A stretch of 64,000 nucleotides of DNA from Ostrinia nubilalis (lineage: Eukaryota; Arthropoda; Insecta; Lepidoptera; Crambidae). Position 1 is the first letter of the stretch. Each line of letters opens with the position of its first letter. The notes under the pieces are model-generated. The model was given only the letters and a program-made list of their open reading frames with translations, was not told the origin of the DNA and made no database searches. The position numbers were made by a program, and so were the translations under genes. The DNA is taken from assembly GCF_963855985.1 (NCBI RefSeq), contig NC_087106.1:5873001-5937000 (forward strand), read 5' to 3'. This document shows, piece by piece, positions 32,776 through 44,603 of this stretch.

Positions 32776-33995
32776 ATAAAATCTACGAAAAGTTTATCAT
32801 AAATGTCTTTTATACTTACCTATGTATTTTAGTTACGTATAATAAACAACCAAGTATGTCGCTGAATTTCAGAGGGCGATTACATAAATATAACATTCTG
32901 TAAAAAGTTAAGCCCACAAGTTTCGTTATTTATAGTGGAGAGGTGTTCTTTAATCGCATTTGTTGTTGGTTTATACGAGCGGCAAAAAGTTCCATCCAAC
33001 AAGATGGATGGCGGATAGTGTTGCGTTTCTCTCAAAAAACAGGACATCTATTAGCAGCAAGTGGGATTGGGACGAATAAATCGGGAAGTGACATGATCAT
33101 CATACGATAAAAATTACAAACAAAAACAATTCACTGAGTAAATAACTTTAAAAACGTTAAAGCTGGTGCTCCATGAAAGTGCAGATGTTGAGTAATGAAT
33201 AAAATAGCTAAATAGACGAAAAACCGACATTTTCAGCGTCCCGTGCATGATGATTTAATACGGGACGTCCCGCCGATAGCGGGAACTCTTCCAACACTAA
33301 TAGCAGCGGAAATAGGTTCTACATCGGGAAAATTCCAAGCCCCGAGCGTCTTCATTTTTTAAAGAAAAGTAAAATACTTAGTATGGGACATTTATTTATA
33401 ATTTCTTGTGTTCAAAAGTTTCAAGTTTCTATAATTTTAAATGCATTACATAATTTAGGGATGGGCCGAACTTTAGTTCTATTTCGTATTTGGATTTCCG
33501 AACTTCGGCCGAAGTTTTCATTTTAACCGAATGTTTGGCCGAAGTTCGGATTTTTTCGGTCATTTTTTTTCATCTTGGCCTTAGTTACCGAAACAGATAC
33601 AAAAATATGTTAAACTTATTCTCCAATGCACTTCTTAGGTACATAACGTAGCCATATTGGAACAATTTAAAGCGGTTATTTTAAAAAGCATTATAATAGT
33701 AAATTGGAACTCGAGGCGAAAGAAACATTCGTTTAAAAACCCGTACCGAAATGTATTTGAAAAATAGTGAAAACGCTTCAGCGTTTTCGTTTTAAAACCG
33801 ACTCTCTGCAGCTACTGCGAAATGATTGGCGTAGATTTTATTTCTGTTTTTTAACATACATTGCCCGAGGCTAGCAACTGTTTAAACTGAAACCAGTCAA
33901 GCGTGAGTCAGACACTATAAAGGTACCATATTATGTATATGGTGACATAATATGGATAAGGACAGATACACATTTATACCTTATACCAGGCCTGT
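32776..33995. other. intron DNA with a GCCGAAGTTCGG palindromic patch
   Basis: Around 33455-33560 the words GAACTTCGGCCGAAGTTTTC and TTTGGCCGAAGTTCGGATTT repeat in both orientations, probably an old repeat. At 33775-33795 there is a hairpin GAAAACGCTTCAGCGTTTTC. Nothing coding was seen. Confidence 0.5.
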
Positions 33996-34141
33996 TCATC
34001 TCCGCGAGTTTACATAGAAAACAAAACACGCACGATGGCCCACCTACAGGATACTATTCGACAAGGCCTCACATACGAGCGAACATTGACTCACGCATGC
34101 GTATTCTTGTGTATGATGGAAGAAAATAAAGAAAATGGTGT

Positions 34142-34226
34142 ACTAAATACTGTGCAGTATTTAACTGCGTAAATAATAATAAAAACACAGAATGTACTTT
34201 TTTAAGTGGCCTCAAGACACTGAGAG
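34142..34226 (+). pseudogene. THAP zinc-finger first exon relic, frameshifted
   Basis: One frame reads TKYCAVFNCVNNNKNTECT and, after a one-base shift at a run of T (about 34197-34203), FKWPQDTER up to AG|GTAAAT. That is the same THAP layout as 25750-25856: first Cys pair, FF/FxWP, then D.ER at a donor. The frame shift and a stop before the segment show that it is broken. It is followed by sequence similar to that after the first THAP exon (CTTCTGTAC...TATTATTCTGTG). Confidence 0.55.
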
Positions 34227-34614
34227 GTAAATAAGTAGTTAATATTATTCATGATAATTCATGCTAAATCATGTATTTCCTCCGCCATTTTCCGCAGTTT
34301 GGCACCTCACGTCACATCATTTTACCGAAGTCAGCCCTATAGCTTCGGCGCAGTGCCGATCACTAACGTTTGTCAACAAAATGGTGCTTGACTCTTGAGA
34401 CAGGCTAAATTACACCATATTGTTAATGACATTGAGCATACATTTTTTTAAATACCTTCGCGAAGTAAAACTTCTGTACGTAGTACTTATTATTATTCTG
34501 TGCTTATACAGACAAATATTTATACCGGTTCCATATTCATATCATGGCCAAATCCTACATTTGCCCCCGGTAAATTAGCTGGTAAATCGTCCTTCTGTAG
34601 TGAAGACTTTATGA

Positions 34615-34648
34615 AATGAATGATGATGATGATGATGATGATGATGAC
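34615..34648. repeat. (ATG)n microsatellite
   Basis: About nine ATG/GAT units. The serine-rich tail of the 93-codon minus frame here comes from it. Confidence 0.85.
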
Positions 34649-34649
34649 G

Positions 34650-36497
34650 TATTTTTTGCTAGATTTATTGTAGATTCTTCTATAGTTGTGACTTGTTTTC
34701 GTTTTTTAACATTTCTTGTTATAGGGGGCTTTGTGTTATGTAGTACTGGTTGGTAGTACTCGTAGACAATAGGTATTAATAACATACGAGTATATGTGTT
34801 TAGGTACGAAAGATACAGCCTGATGACAGACGAATGGAATGTCGGCCCATAGAGCCCTTTGGGTCTACGGAATCTTAAAAATGTATCCAATAGAAAGCTA
34901 CTATTTTTTCCCAGAAACGTGGGCCAAATTTTTATTTTTTAGGGTTCTGTAGGAAGGTACCCAAATGATGCCAACGGGACTCTATTGATGGCCTCGCTAT
35001 CTGTCAGTCAGTTTATGTAAATATTTCATTGTGATCGCTCTACGCGCGAAAAAGGCAGAATGGTTTATATTGGCTTATTCGTTGGAGCAACTTGAAAGTG
35101 AAATGAAATTTTATTATTCGTTTGTTTACCAGGTGTTATTACATAATATTTGTTAATGTGGTTGTATTGTAATTGCAACTATATTGCGACAAAAACGTTT
35201 AGGATATACATACTTATACATGGTGTTTCCTGTAAGTAAGGCCTGTGTCAAGCCGAAGTCAAGTAATGGGTGAGGACCATACCTATCGATTTCACCCCAT
35301 GTATGTTCTACGATTTTTCGTAGTTTAGAAGTTCATTAATAAAATTTGTAACTTTTTAAAATTTCATGACCGGCTTGACTTTTTTCAGATTTCTTTTTTC
35401 TAACAGAATCGTTGTGTAACAAGTTTTAAAGGTTACCGCGACACAAGCTTCGCTTAGTGCGGTATCCGCTAGATATAAGGACTTTATGTATTTGGTTTTA
35501 CTGGCAATAAACGTTTTATTTATTTATTATTATTATTATTAATGGCAGTTGTGTGTGTATTAGATTAAGTTTATTTAACTTGTAATTTTTGGTACCAAGC
35601 TAAATTCTCCAAACAAAGCGACGATTTCATCTTTAAGTTGCTTAAAAAATATCCAGTCATCACATCAAAGCATCTTGAACAGAAACTTCTGAGTTGTGCG
35701 TGAGTGATCTCAGATATCTCGACTCAAGTCACGTTTTTTCTCCGGAGTTGATATTGGGTCACGAGTTGCAGGTTTTGTTTTGTTTTATACAGGGTGTTTA
35801 TTGTCAACACCATTTAATAATTCTGGGGCACAGCTTGAAATAAAAACTTTTCGCTGCATCGCTGAAAAATTTCAATTTCAATTTTTATTTTTTAAAACAA
35901 TAAATAGATAGTCGCGTAATTCGCGAACCATTCTTATGCCTTAATTTTACCATACAAAATACGAATTACTCGTCAGTTAGCGTTTAAAATACTCTAAATT
36001 ACTTAGGGTGAATTCGACCAATCAAGAGTACCTAAATATTAATCTCAGAATAAATCGTCGGTTATTCGACTTTTTGACATATTTCCCATTCTGAAACTGT
36101 CAATGTGCCAGTTATACCAGGAGTTATTCTCGAATAAAAGTTTGATCGAATCGGGCCTTAGTCGACAACATGACATTTGGCAAAGGCTGTATATGTGTTA
36201 ACTGTACTCATCTCATTAGACGTCTCATTGTTTGTTTATAGGTACGTTAACGAATGAAGAATGTGACTCCAACACATGCTTGCGGTTAATGAGTTCGTAT
36301 CCTGTTGGTAGCTGTGAAGTAAGTTAATAAATGTCATTGACTTCCCATGAGTTGTTAACGCGAACTTTCTTCTTGTTTGTTACAAAGGACGTTTGAAATG
36401 AGACTTGCAATCTCACAGTGCGAGGGACTGTCGATACGCGGTGTCTGGAATTAGAAGTAAGGTAGAATTTAGGTACATAAGTAAGACAGAGGAATAG
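34650..36497. other. intron DNA; no gene seen
   Basis: AT-rich. A TATTATTATTATT run lies near 35530. ATACAGGGTGTTTATTGTCA near 35790 resembles a transposon end, but no partner was found. Confidence 0.5.
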
Positions 36498-36613
36498 TGC
36501 CCGTTTTCACCATCAATCCCTAATTTTTAAGTGACCCCTTTGACAACAAAATTCCTATTATTTGTTACCATAGGGGTCACTTAAAAATTAGGGATTGATG
36601 GTGAAAACGGGCA
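36498..36613. mobile_element. 116-bp MITE with 41-bp inverted arms
   Basis: The left arm begins TGCCCGTTTTCACCATCAAT and runs to GTGACCCC (36498-36538). The right arm (36573-36613) is its inverse. Only 34 bp separate them. No target duplication could be assigned with confidence. Confidence 0.88.
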
Positions 36614-36660
36614 TTAGTCTATCATCTAGTTTTATAATAGGTCAGATTTGGCACCAAAAA

Positions 36661-37040
36661 TCTATACTAATATTATATTTTTTTTATTTTTTATTTTATT
36701 TTCTTTATTGGGAAAACATACAGCTTATATTGATACAGGTAAAATAAAAATAATAAGTCTTACACAAGCCTATGAGTTTTCACAGATAATTTAAAATTGA
36801 AAAGACAGATTCACAATGCGAAAATGATAAATGCGAAAGTAACTCTGTCTGTCCGTCTGTCTTGCTTTCACGCCTAATCCACTGAAGAACTTTGATGAAA
36901 TTTGACATAGAGATAGTTTGAGTCCCGAGAAAGGACATAGGATAGTTTTTATGCCGGTTTTTGAGACAGGGACGCGCGCGATAAAGTTTTTCTGTGACAG
37001 ACAAAATTCCACGCAGGCAAAGCCGCGGGCGGAAAGCTAG
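36661..37040 (+). mobile_element. Lep1-type Helitron with internal insertion
   Basis: It starts TCTATACTAATATTATA and is interrupted by about 150 bp of AT-rich sequence. It resumes at ATAAATGCGAAAGTAACTCT (about 36827) and ends GCCGCGGGCGGAAAGCTAG. The minus frames here (105 and 73 codons) are the usual translation of this repeat. Confidence 0.82.
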
Positions 37041-37404
37041 TACATAAAACATTAATGTATTTCCTAATAATACGTCTATTTGTCTTACGATTAACATAAC
37101 GTCTACTAAGTTTGTGTAAGCCTAATTCAATTCAAGATTATTTGCTTCTCGTGTTTATACAGTCTAAAAAAACCTAGGCTTCTATTTTTCAAAGGAAACT
37201 GTTTCTTATGCTCAAATACAGCCTTGAGTATAGTTTATTGAAAAAGATGTTTTATTTTGAGTAGCAGAGAGCTTTTTTCGGATCTAGCAGGGCTTTTTCC
37301 TTTTTGTCTATACAAATGAATGTCAGAGTAATGAACCAGTATTTTCCATATTTTCCGAAATTAACTATAAATTAATGTATTATTTTATGAGAAGGATATC
37401 CGGA

Positions 37405-37620
37405 AATGAGGGCTATCGTTTTAGCGCTCACCAGTTAGCGCCACTGTAGAGTAAGGTCCTGTCACTTGCTAGTAGCGAAGACAGTGGCACCAGTTTGTGA
37501 GCGTTAAAATGGTAGGAGGACTATCGCATTTGCACTCATCAAGACGGCGCCACTGTAAAGTAAGGTCCTGTCAATCGCCAGGGGTGCCAACGGTTAAGTA
37601 TAAAAACGATAGCCCTCATT
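37405..37620. mobile_element. MITE with AATGAGGGCTATCGTTTTA ends
   Basis: The left end AATGAGGGCTATCGTTTTA is inverted at the right end as TAAAAACGATAGCCCTCATT. Two internal direct repeats read GCGCCACTGTA(A/G)AGTAAGGTCC. A fragment of the family is at about 49594-49650 (GACAGGACCTTACTTGCCAG). Confidence 0.82.
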
Positions 37621-37834
37621 GAGAGTGAATGGTGTCGTCAACCCAATCTAATGAATTCAGATTTATCCCCTCTCCTCCCCCCTTTCTTACCCCCTCGGTT
37701 TTTGAGATCGCTGTTAAAAACGAAAAATAATTGCTGCCTAAAACTTTTTTACGCTATGATTGGTTTGTTGTTGGTTCGAGTGTTAATTGCCCATCTCGGG
37801 AAATTAATCAGGAGAAAAACTGATTAGAGATGAA

Positions 37835-38091
37835 TCTATACTAATATTATAAATGCGAAAGTAACTCTGTCAGTCGGTCTGTCGCTCTGTCTGTCTGTCG
37901 GTCTGTCTGTCTCGCATTCACGCCTAAACCACTGAACCGATTTTGATGAAATTTGGCATAGAGATAGTTTGAGTCCCGGGAAAGGACATAGGATACTTTT
38001 TATCCCGGTTATTGAAACAGGGACGCGCGCGATAAAATTTTTCTGTGACAGACAAAATTCCACGCGGTCGAAGCCGCGGCCGAGAAGCTAG
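37835..38091 (+). mobile_element. Lep1-type Helitron with expanded GTCTGTCG repeat
   Basis: A complete copy from TCTATACTAATATTATAAAT to GAAGCCGCGGCCGAGAAGCTAG. The usual CTGTCTGTC segment is expanded into a run of GTCTGTC/GGTCTGTC units. The flanks fit an A/T insertion point. Confidence 0.88.
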
Positions 38092-38105
38092 TTTGTTATA
38101 ATTTA

Positions 38106-38217
38106 GGCTGAGTTGCACCACCTAACTTTAGTTGTAACTATAACGATAACCAGTGCTTTTTGTATGGAGTTTGACAGATTTTTGACGTTTTTTAAAGTTA
38201 GATGGTGCGACCCTGCC
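38106..38217. mobile_element. GGCTGAGTTGCACC-family MITE, TTA duplication
   Basis: From GGCTGAGTTGCACCACCTAA to AGATGGTGCGACCCTGCC. TTA is on both sides (38103-38105 and 38218-38220). PIF/Harbinger-type by its target duplication. It starts 14 bp after the preceding Helitron. Confidence 0.88.
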
Positions 38218-38700
38218 TTAAAGATGGTGCAATCTAGGCTAAGAATATTCTACTTTTTTACGGTTGTGAGTTTGTAAAAATAATCCCTCTCCAAATCCCT
38301 TTCAAGACTTTTTGCAAAAAAAAAAAGGTTTTGCAACAACATGAAAGAGACAGACTTAACTTCCTAATGTACAGCAGACGACAGCTTTTCAAACTATATT
38401 TTTTGTAGCAAAATGACCCTTACTATGACGACATAAGATGCCACAGTGTAAAGCTTGACGTGCTCGTCTACTTTTCGATTCGATTCCTCAGTTCGGGTAT
38501 TCGATTCCCGCAAGTACCTACCAACAACATTAGCCGTAAATAACATAAAGAGCAATTAACGCCAAATTCCTATTTTATAGGAATAGAAACCGTAAGAATT
38601 TTCTCATTAAGTGAGAAGGTTTCAGAAGCGAAAATAAAACAAATGGTAGGCATTGTGAGGCGTAATCTTGCAGTCGCAGATGCAGTATGTAATAGTATGT

Positions 38701-39041
38701 ATACAGGGTGATTGGAATACTTGGCCTATTCCTTGAAAGGGTTAGAGGTCATTAGTAACAAATTAAGTCCAGTGAACCAGGGGTCGAAACTGCTTGGCTA
38801 TGTATCAAGCTGTGACGGTTCTTCGATTTTTGAGAATTTAATTGTGAATATACATTGAATTGATACTTTTCTGACAAGCGCTTGGCCAAAACTTACATCT
38901 CAGAAATAAAAGGTCTTAACTTAAGTAAAAATATTTTTTATTTTCTGTAAACTTTTTTTAGTTTTTTTCAAAATTTTCAACTAATGATCTCTAGTATTAA
39001 CCCTTTCAAGGAATAGGTAGAGTATCCCTGTCACCCTGTAT
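38701..39041. mobile_element. foldback element with ATACAGGGTGA ends
   Basis: ATACAGGGTGATTGGAATAC and CCTATTCCTTGAAAGGGTTA at the left are inverted at the right as AACCCTTTCAAGGAATAGG and TCACCCTGTAT. The arms are about 60-75 bp. Interior without frame. Confidence 0.82.
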
Positions 39042-39159
39042 ACTATGTTAATACCCTTTTTCGTAAGTAGGTTAAATGTATAAATGACTCTGAAAGAGTG
39101 TCCACTAACTGTAGTCGGGCTTAATGTCGTGTCAATTTTGCAAAAAAGGTTAGGATTGA

Positions 39160-39840
39160 ATAGGGTTGTCACCCGACCAGGTTTCCCTAAAGGACAATGA
39201 CCAAAAATGTATGGAGTGTGGTCCAAATGTCCACCACTAACGAGACCTATGTAGTAAAATAGTCTACTAAATACTGATTCATTATAACCAAATCGCAATC
39301 GAAAATATGCTGTCAGTAAAAAGTTATGACTGAATGAAAAGTCTGTTTTTTACCTTTTCATCCGAAAAATGTTCGTGATATCATTCTATCCATTGCACAT
39401 TTTGGACTAATCTACGCATGTTATGTCATGTCGCACGTGGCGCGGGGTTATAGATGAACTTTATTAAATATTATACTAGCTGTGCCTACGACTTTGTACG
39501 CGTGAGAATTGTTAGAATAATGTTTCCCATTTTTACCACATTTGTCTTTACTGCTCCGCCCCTATTGGTTGTTGGGTGATGTTATTTATCTTAAAACCAT
39601 CCTTGACAAATGGTCTATCTATAATAAAAATATTTTTTCAAATCAGACCAGTAGTTCCAGAGATTAGCGCGTAAACTACTACATTTTTCAAACAGTCATA
39701 ACTTTTTACTGACAGCTTTTTTTTTTTTCGTCCCATACTGAAAGTTAATCTCTATTTAATGGACTTTAAGCCAATATAGGTCTCATTGGTGGTGGACATT
39801 TGGACCACTTTTGGTCATTGTCCTTTGTTTACAATGTCTC
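39160..39840. repeat. inverted repeat with two-part arms
   Basis: GTGGTCCAAATGTCCACCAC and ACGAGACCTAT near 39218-39250 are inverted at 39775-39809. GCTGTCAGTAAAAAGTTATGACTG near 39309 is inverted near 39694-39716. An ACTAGC-type Helitron fragment (39475-39690) lies between them. It probably formed when the Helitron fell into a foldback element. The 105- and 91-codon frames here are palindrome artefacts. Confidence 0.7.
39475..39690 (-). mobile_element. Helitron-like fragment, ACTAGC subfamily variant
   Basis: ACTAGCTGTGCCTACGACTT with TGTACGCGTGAG is the start; CTGCTCCGCCCCTATT and AGAGATTAGCGCG follow. The latter words also occur at 19828-19892, so that site holds a fragment of the same variant. 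Confidence 0.6.
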
Positions 39841-40544
39841 CAAAAAAGTGTATGATGTTTAAATACATACTCGTAATGCCTATGCGGTACACATTATTTA
39901 CCATTATTGTTCATACTACATCACCGTTCGTAAGTAATAGAGCATTTTCAGTCATTTGTTCTGGCGAAATAAGTATGAAAATCTGTTTATCAAAAAAAGT
40001 TCTTACTTTAGTTCCGATAAGTTCAAATATTGATTCCGTTATTAAACAACTGGGTGATTAAAGAAATTTGAGACAGTAAATATTATTAAATTTTATCTGT
40101 TTCTTAACGAAGCAGTTTTTCATGTGAGAACATTTTCACTTTCTAGGAATTAAAAGTGAAAAACAACAGGTTTTCGAAGCATTTGGTGACCCTAGAGTGG
40201 CCCTAATGGCGACCCCGACTGACGCTGGTTCGTGTGAAACCGCTCACTTAAGACCTTAGGTCTGTCACATATAAAAATGCGTTGCGTTGCGATGCAATGC
40301 CATATAGCATCATTTCAAAGGTATTCATTAAGCTGGCTTGTAATATGGTTTCGTGCTGATTACCGCTTTGAAAATTAAATACTTCTAATTAACTGTTCAT
40401 ATAAGCATAAATGGGGCGTGCACGTAACCTTAAACAATTTAAAATCAGGTAAAAAAATGAGCACATAAATTATCACAATGTTTTATGGTTTTATAATAGG
40501 TCTCATTCGCCATGGGAGGGACACATCTGCTCCTCTCAATCACT

Positions 40545-40665
40545 CATCATCATCATCATTTTAGCCGTAGTAGCCATTTTAGCAGCGGCCTGCGTCCAGC
40601 GCCTTTCTGCTACCTTTAAGATGTCGTCGGTCCACCTTGTTGGACCACCTCGATCACTCGCAATT
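40545..40665 (-). mobile_element. RTE-type LINE 3' fragment
   Basis: CATCATCATCATCATTTTAG with AGCAGCGGCCTGCGTCCAGC, TTTAAGATGTCGTCGGTCCA and CCTTGTTGGACCACC is the inverse of a frame reading GGPTRWTDDILKVAERRWTQAA, related to the RTE C-terminus at 54485-54904 (GRPPTRWTDDLVKVAGSTW). Confidence 0.8.
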
Positions 40666-40920
40666 GACCAAATTAAGTTACAATAACAATCATGAACAAA
40701 GAAAGCAATATTTGAATTTTGGACAGCAGAAATTCTGTGCCACAACGCTTTTTATGAGTACCAGCCCTAAGTCCTTTTATGAGGTCATTATGATAAGGTG
40801 AGTGACATATTATGAGCTCTGCTTATCGCTACTGGCACTCCATCAGCCGGAATTCTATCTAGAGTGGTTTTTAACTTGATATACAACCCAGCGAATATTT
40901 GACAAAATTTTGAACATTTA

Positions 40921-41038
40921 GGCTGAGTTGCACCACCTAACTTTGACCGTAACTTTGACGATAACCGGCGCTTTTCGTATGGATTTTGACAGATTTTTGA
41001 CGTTTGTCAAAGTTAAAATAAGATGGTGCAACCCAGCC
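40921..41038. mobile_element. GGCTGAGTTGCACC-family MITE, first of a tandem pair
   Basis: 118 bp from GGCTGAGTTGCACCACCTAA to GATGGTGCAACCCAGCC, with TTA at 40918-40920 and 41039-41041. Confidence 0.92.
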
Positions 41039-41041
41039 TTA

Positions 41042-41167
41042 GGCTGAGTTGCGCCACCTTAATTTAACCGTAACAACAACAATAACCGAATTAACCGGTG
41101 TTTTTGTATAGAGTTTGACAGATTTTTGACGTTTGTCAAAGTTAAAGTAAGATTGTACAACTCAGCC
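41042..41167. mobile_element. GGCTGAGTTGCACC-family MITE, second of a tandem pair
   Basis: 126 bp, same orientation and family as the element just before it, sharing the TTA at 41039-41041 and ending before another TTA at 41168-41170. One must have inserted at the target duplication of the other. Confidence 0.92.
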
Positions 41168-41170
41168 TTA

Positions 41171-42610
41171 TAAAACTTGTAGAGACTGCTTGGAATGGAA
41201 ATACTGTCAAAACGTGGACGCGTTCAAATTCATTTATTCAAATTCTTTTACTTTTTTAACTTAGCCTAGTTCAGTGACAAGTTGTTGGAGTTTATTTTGC
41301 TTATACTAGGAAGCACCGCTGTAACCTAAAATAACTACAAATTACCGTACATTTTTTACTGTTTTTAGATTATTAGCAATTTTTTTTGCACAATTAGTTA
41401 TACAAGTGACAAAAGTTTGTTTACTGACTTTGTAACTCTTGCGTCTACATCAATCTTTTCATTTAAATCAACAAATTATCTGCCAAATGTTCTCCACATA
41501 CTTACTTTCTTGTGTGTCAACTAAATTTATTGATTGTGCATTTCCGTGAACAGTAAACCCCGAGTTAACTTCGTAACGGTCGTAGCACTTTGATTTTATT
41601 TGATTTATCAATGAAAGTGAAGGAAGTATGTCTGACTACACATTTATGTTGATTCATACCTGTATAATATAAAAGGAAAACTGAGTGACCTAACTCACAA
41701 CTAAAACCGCTAGATCAGAGACCCCAAATCATAATCTTACCAAATTATGTCCCTGAATATTTTTATCCAAAATCTCACACAGGATCATTCGGAAACCCTT
41801 TATTTGCAATTCAAATTTTGTGACGTCATCGGGTCCTTAATAAAATAGAATTGCTTTGTTATTCCACTCGAAACCTAAGCCAATTGGTTTCAGCAAAGAT
41901 TTTAGATCAAGAACCAATCAAAATAATATCTTTTATTTCAATTCATGACGCGAAAACTGAGTATCGAATCAAGTCGGATCTTTTCTCGCACTCACAATCA
42001 AAGTTTGGTGACATAGAGTCAATAGAACTTCAAAAGCTCAGTGAAAAGTTATAATAATAAATCTCTACGAAATAATACCAATCTAAGTTGACAATAAGCA
42101 AGAAGGCAATAAACTTACAGAAATACGAATAAGATTATAAGTTGATGAAACTATAAACATGATTTTTAAATTAACAAACAATTTTATGTAACTACCTACT
42201 AAAGATTTTAGCGATTTCAAGTTTCTTTTATTATGTACTTAAATTCAAGTCTCTTTAAAGATCTATAGAGTAGAGCATTTCCTCAAGCATTTATATGCAA
42301 TGTAACGTTTACGAATAGGACAATACAGGTAAAAGCTCAGTTTCCAAACCATTTTCATGTCCTACACAAATATACTAGAACATATCATAGAGCGGCTCGC
42401 TGTTCTGTTACAAGTAAATGCTTTAGTCAATACTCACCTTAATAGTCCAGGGATAATCTAGGAAAATGACCCGCTAAATTTCAAATTACGAAACAATAAG
42501 TAAATTGTATATTGTTTTAAACTTTCATGGTCACTAACATTAGAATAACGTCTCACCCGCTAGCTCTTCAGTTACTCCGTAATAAAAACTCAAAAAATTC
42601 ATTATTTTTT
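41171..42610. other. intron DNA; no gene seen
   Basis: AT-rich, without repeats I could match. A 67-codon plus frame at 41851-42054 has no domain. Confidence 0.5.
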
Positions 42611-42720
42611 TGCAAATAGGCCTTTAAAAAGCACTTTTACACGTCCCAGTATTACCCTACCACTGCTTCGGGACAATAAATGGGCCAGAGCTAAGAAGAA
42701 ACAGCGCAAGAAACTCAGTC
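42611..42720 (-). mobile_element. retroelement 3' tail repeat, inverted copy
   Basis: The inverse of the block at 9903-10040: GCACTTTTACACGTCCCAGT, ATTACCCTACCACTGCTTCG and GCAAGAAACTCAGTC. Confidence 0.75.
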
Positions 42721-44406
42721 ACTATTCATGATTCACATCCCGTTAATAAAATTATTAAATTAAGTAAATTGCCTACCTACTTATATGTACTTAAATAACC
42801 TTTTGTCAATGATATTTAGAGCCAAAATGTACCTTTAAAGGTAGATAATATTACTTTTCTTTCTTGAATTTAATAGAAATACGTAAACTCAAAACCGATT
42901 TATCTCTCTGAGCAATGTCAGAGATCGTCGATATGTATTACTCACAGGTACCTGGACGTGTCCTGGACACATTGACAAATAGTCTGGATTACTGCGACCA
43001 TTTTACACCCTAGGGCAATATATTTTCCTATTTTCTCTAATATTACATACTTACTGTTTTTCTTCATGCTTTATTATTATGGTGAGATTTAGAATTATTT
43101 TTGAACAAAAAGTAGTTGAGTGGAATTTTTTGACCCGCAGTTAGAGTTAAATAACCGATTGTCAAATTAACAATGATTAGTTAATTAACAAAATAGACAT
43201 TAGTTATAAAATTTACAGTCACGCTAACCATCGTTTGAAAAACTCATTTTGCAGATATTTATAACCACTTTTCAATAATTATAACAGTTTATTATTATTA
43301 TAACAGATTTAACTACGGATCAACTGGGCTGGGTTAAAACTGGGCCTAAGTTAAACTATTATTGACAACTTGACGTTGTTTCCATTTGAATTATTTAAGA
43401 ACTTAAGAAACACAATCTCTTAATAATTTCGCCATCAGACAGTCGATTTTATAGAAAAATTCAAGAATTTAGCCATATAAAAGGTGTGAAATTCTCGGCT
43501 GACAAGCTTGAGGTGCAGGGTCCAAATAAGAAGGCCAGGGTGTAGCAAAAAGTGTACTTTTACTTCGCAGTACCAGCGTATTATACAAAAATGGTGCGTG
43601 CGTGCTCCGTCCGTCAACCAATTCCAATCAGGACGTTGGAGACAGACGCGGAGTCGCGGGGCAAATATTCGTAATGCGCCTTCGGAAGTCCCAATCTGCG
43701 ATTCCCCTAAAGAACGTCACAGTCGGATGCAACCTCAGGTTATTACGTTACTTGCTTACTTTCTTCTTACAAAACTTAACATAATCGTCGGAAGGTCTTT
43801 AAGGGAAAAAAATCTGGACACCGCGGTGTAGAAATCGGCACTCAATGTGCTAGTGTCATCTAGCGGCGAGCGGCGTAAACACTTCCTAAACTGGATACAT
43901 CTTGCAATAAGCACGGTGATCCGCGGAGGCTTGGTAATGCAGGCGAACACCACGAGATGGCGCTAGTAGTATTGATTGATAAATGCGATATTGTTACAGC
44001 CAGAAATTATTTAGTACTAAGAATATTCATTTGAAGTAAGTAGGTACTTTAACTACAGCGTGCCTACTCTAGCGATCAAAGTGTCCTTTCAAGCATTAAA
44101 TGTGCTCAAATCTTTCAAACTCCGAGCACAATAGCAAATAAATATTATTATGTATAGCATCACAAAGTCTTCAAAGAAAAACGAAAAATTCCACTTTTTA
44201 GGATCCTTTAATATCCAATAAAAAGACCGACCTAAATGAAGTATGGTGTCCCTTTTTTATCACGGCCAATTTTTCATAAAACATACATAATTGCTACTAC
44301 GAGTAGGTATATTTCATGCCACTCTATGATATGAACAGAAAAAGACACAAATTCTAAAACCAACACGCAATATAACTTAGCTAGGGTGCAGTGCATATCC
44401 TACTAT
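42721..44406. other. intron DNA; GC-richer patch at 43510-43960, not recognised
   Basis: Between 43508 and 43960 overlapping frames on both strands (107 and 60 codons plus, 65 and 60 codons minus) coincide with higher GC content. None shows a domain I know. The patch could be an eroded transposon or a control region within the intron. Confidence 0.35.
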
Positions 44407-44600
44407 CCTACTTAATATTATAAATGCGAAAGTTAGGATGTCTGGATGTTCGTTGCTCTTTCACGCAAAAACTACTGAATGGATTTTGATGAAACTTTAC
44501 AGTATTATTGTTTATAACCCAGAATAACATATAGGCTATAATTTATGACGATCTGTGACAAACTAAATTTCACGCGGGTGAAGCCGCGGGCAAAAGCTAG
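44407..44600 (+). mobile_element. Lep1-type Helitron, variant
   Basis: TACTTAATATTATAAATGCG, TTCACGCAAAAACTACTGAA and TGAAGCCGCGGGCAAAAGCTAG. It shares its ends with Lep1 but has a different middle. Confidence 0.82.
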
Positions 44601-44603
44601 TTT

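Noticed and set aside
34609..34890. 93-codon minus frame with a serine run
   Set aside because: The serine run is the ATG microsatellite; the remainder has no domain.
36780..37097. 105-codon minus frame repeated at 37836-38121 and 60936-61181
   Set aside because: The similar peptide (LRPRGILSVTEKLYRARPC) is the chance translation of the Lep1 Helitron, not a protein family.
43508..43960. Overlapping frames in a GC-richer patch
   Set aside because: Frames exist on both strands without domains, start context or splice logic; kept only as an unexplained patch.
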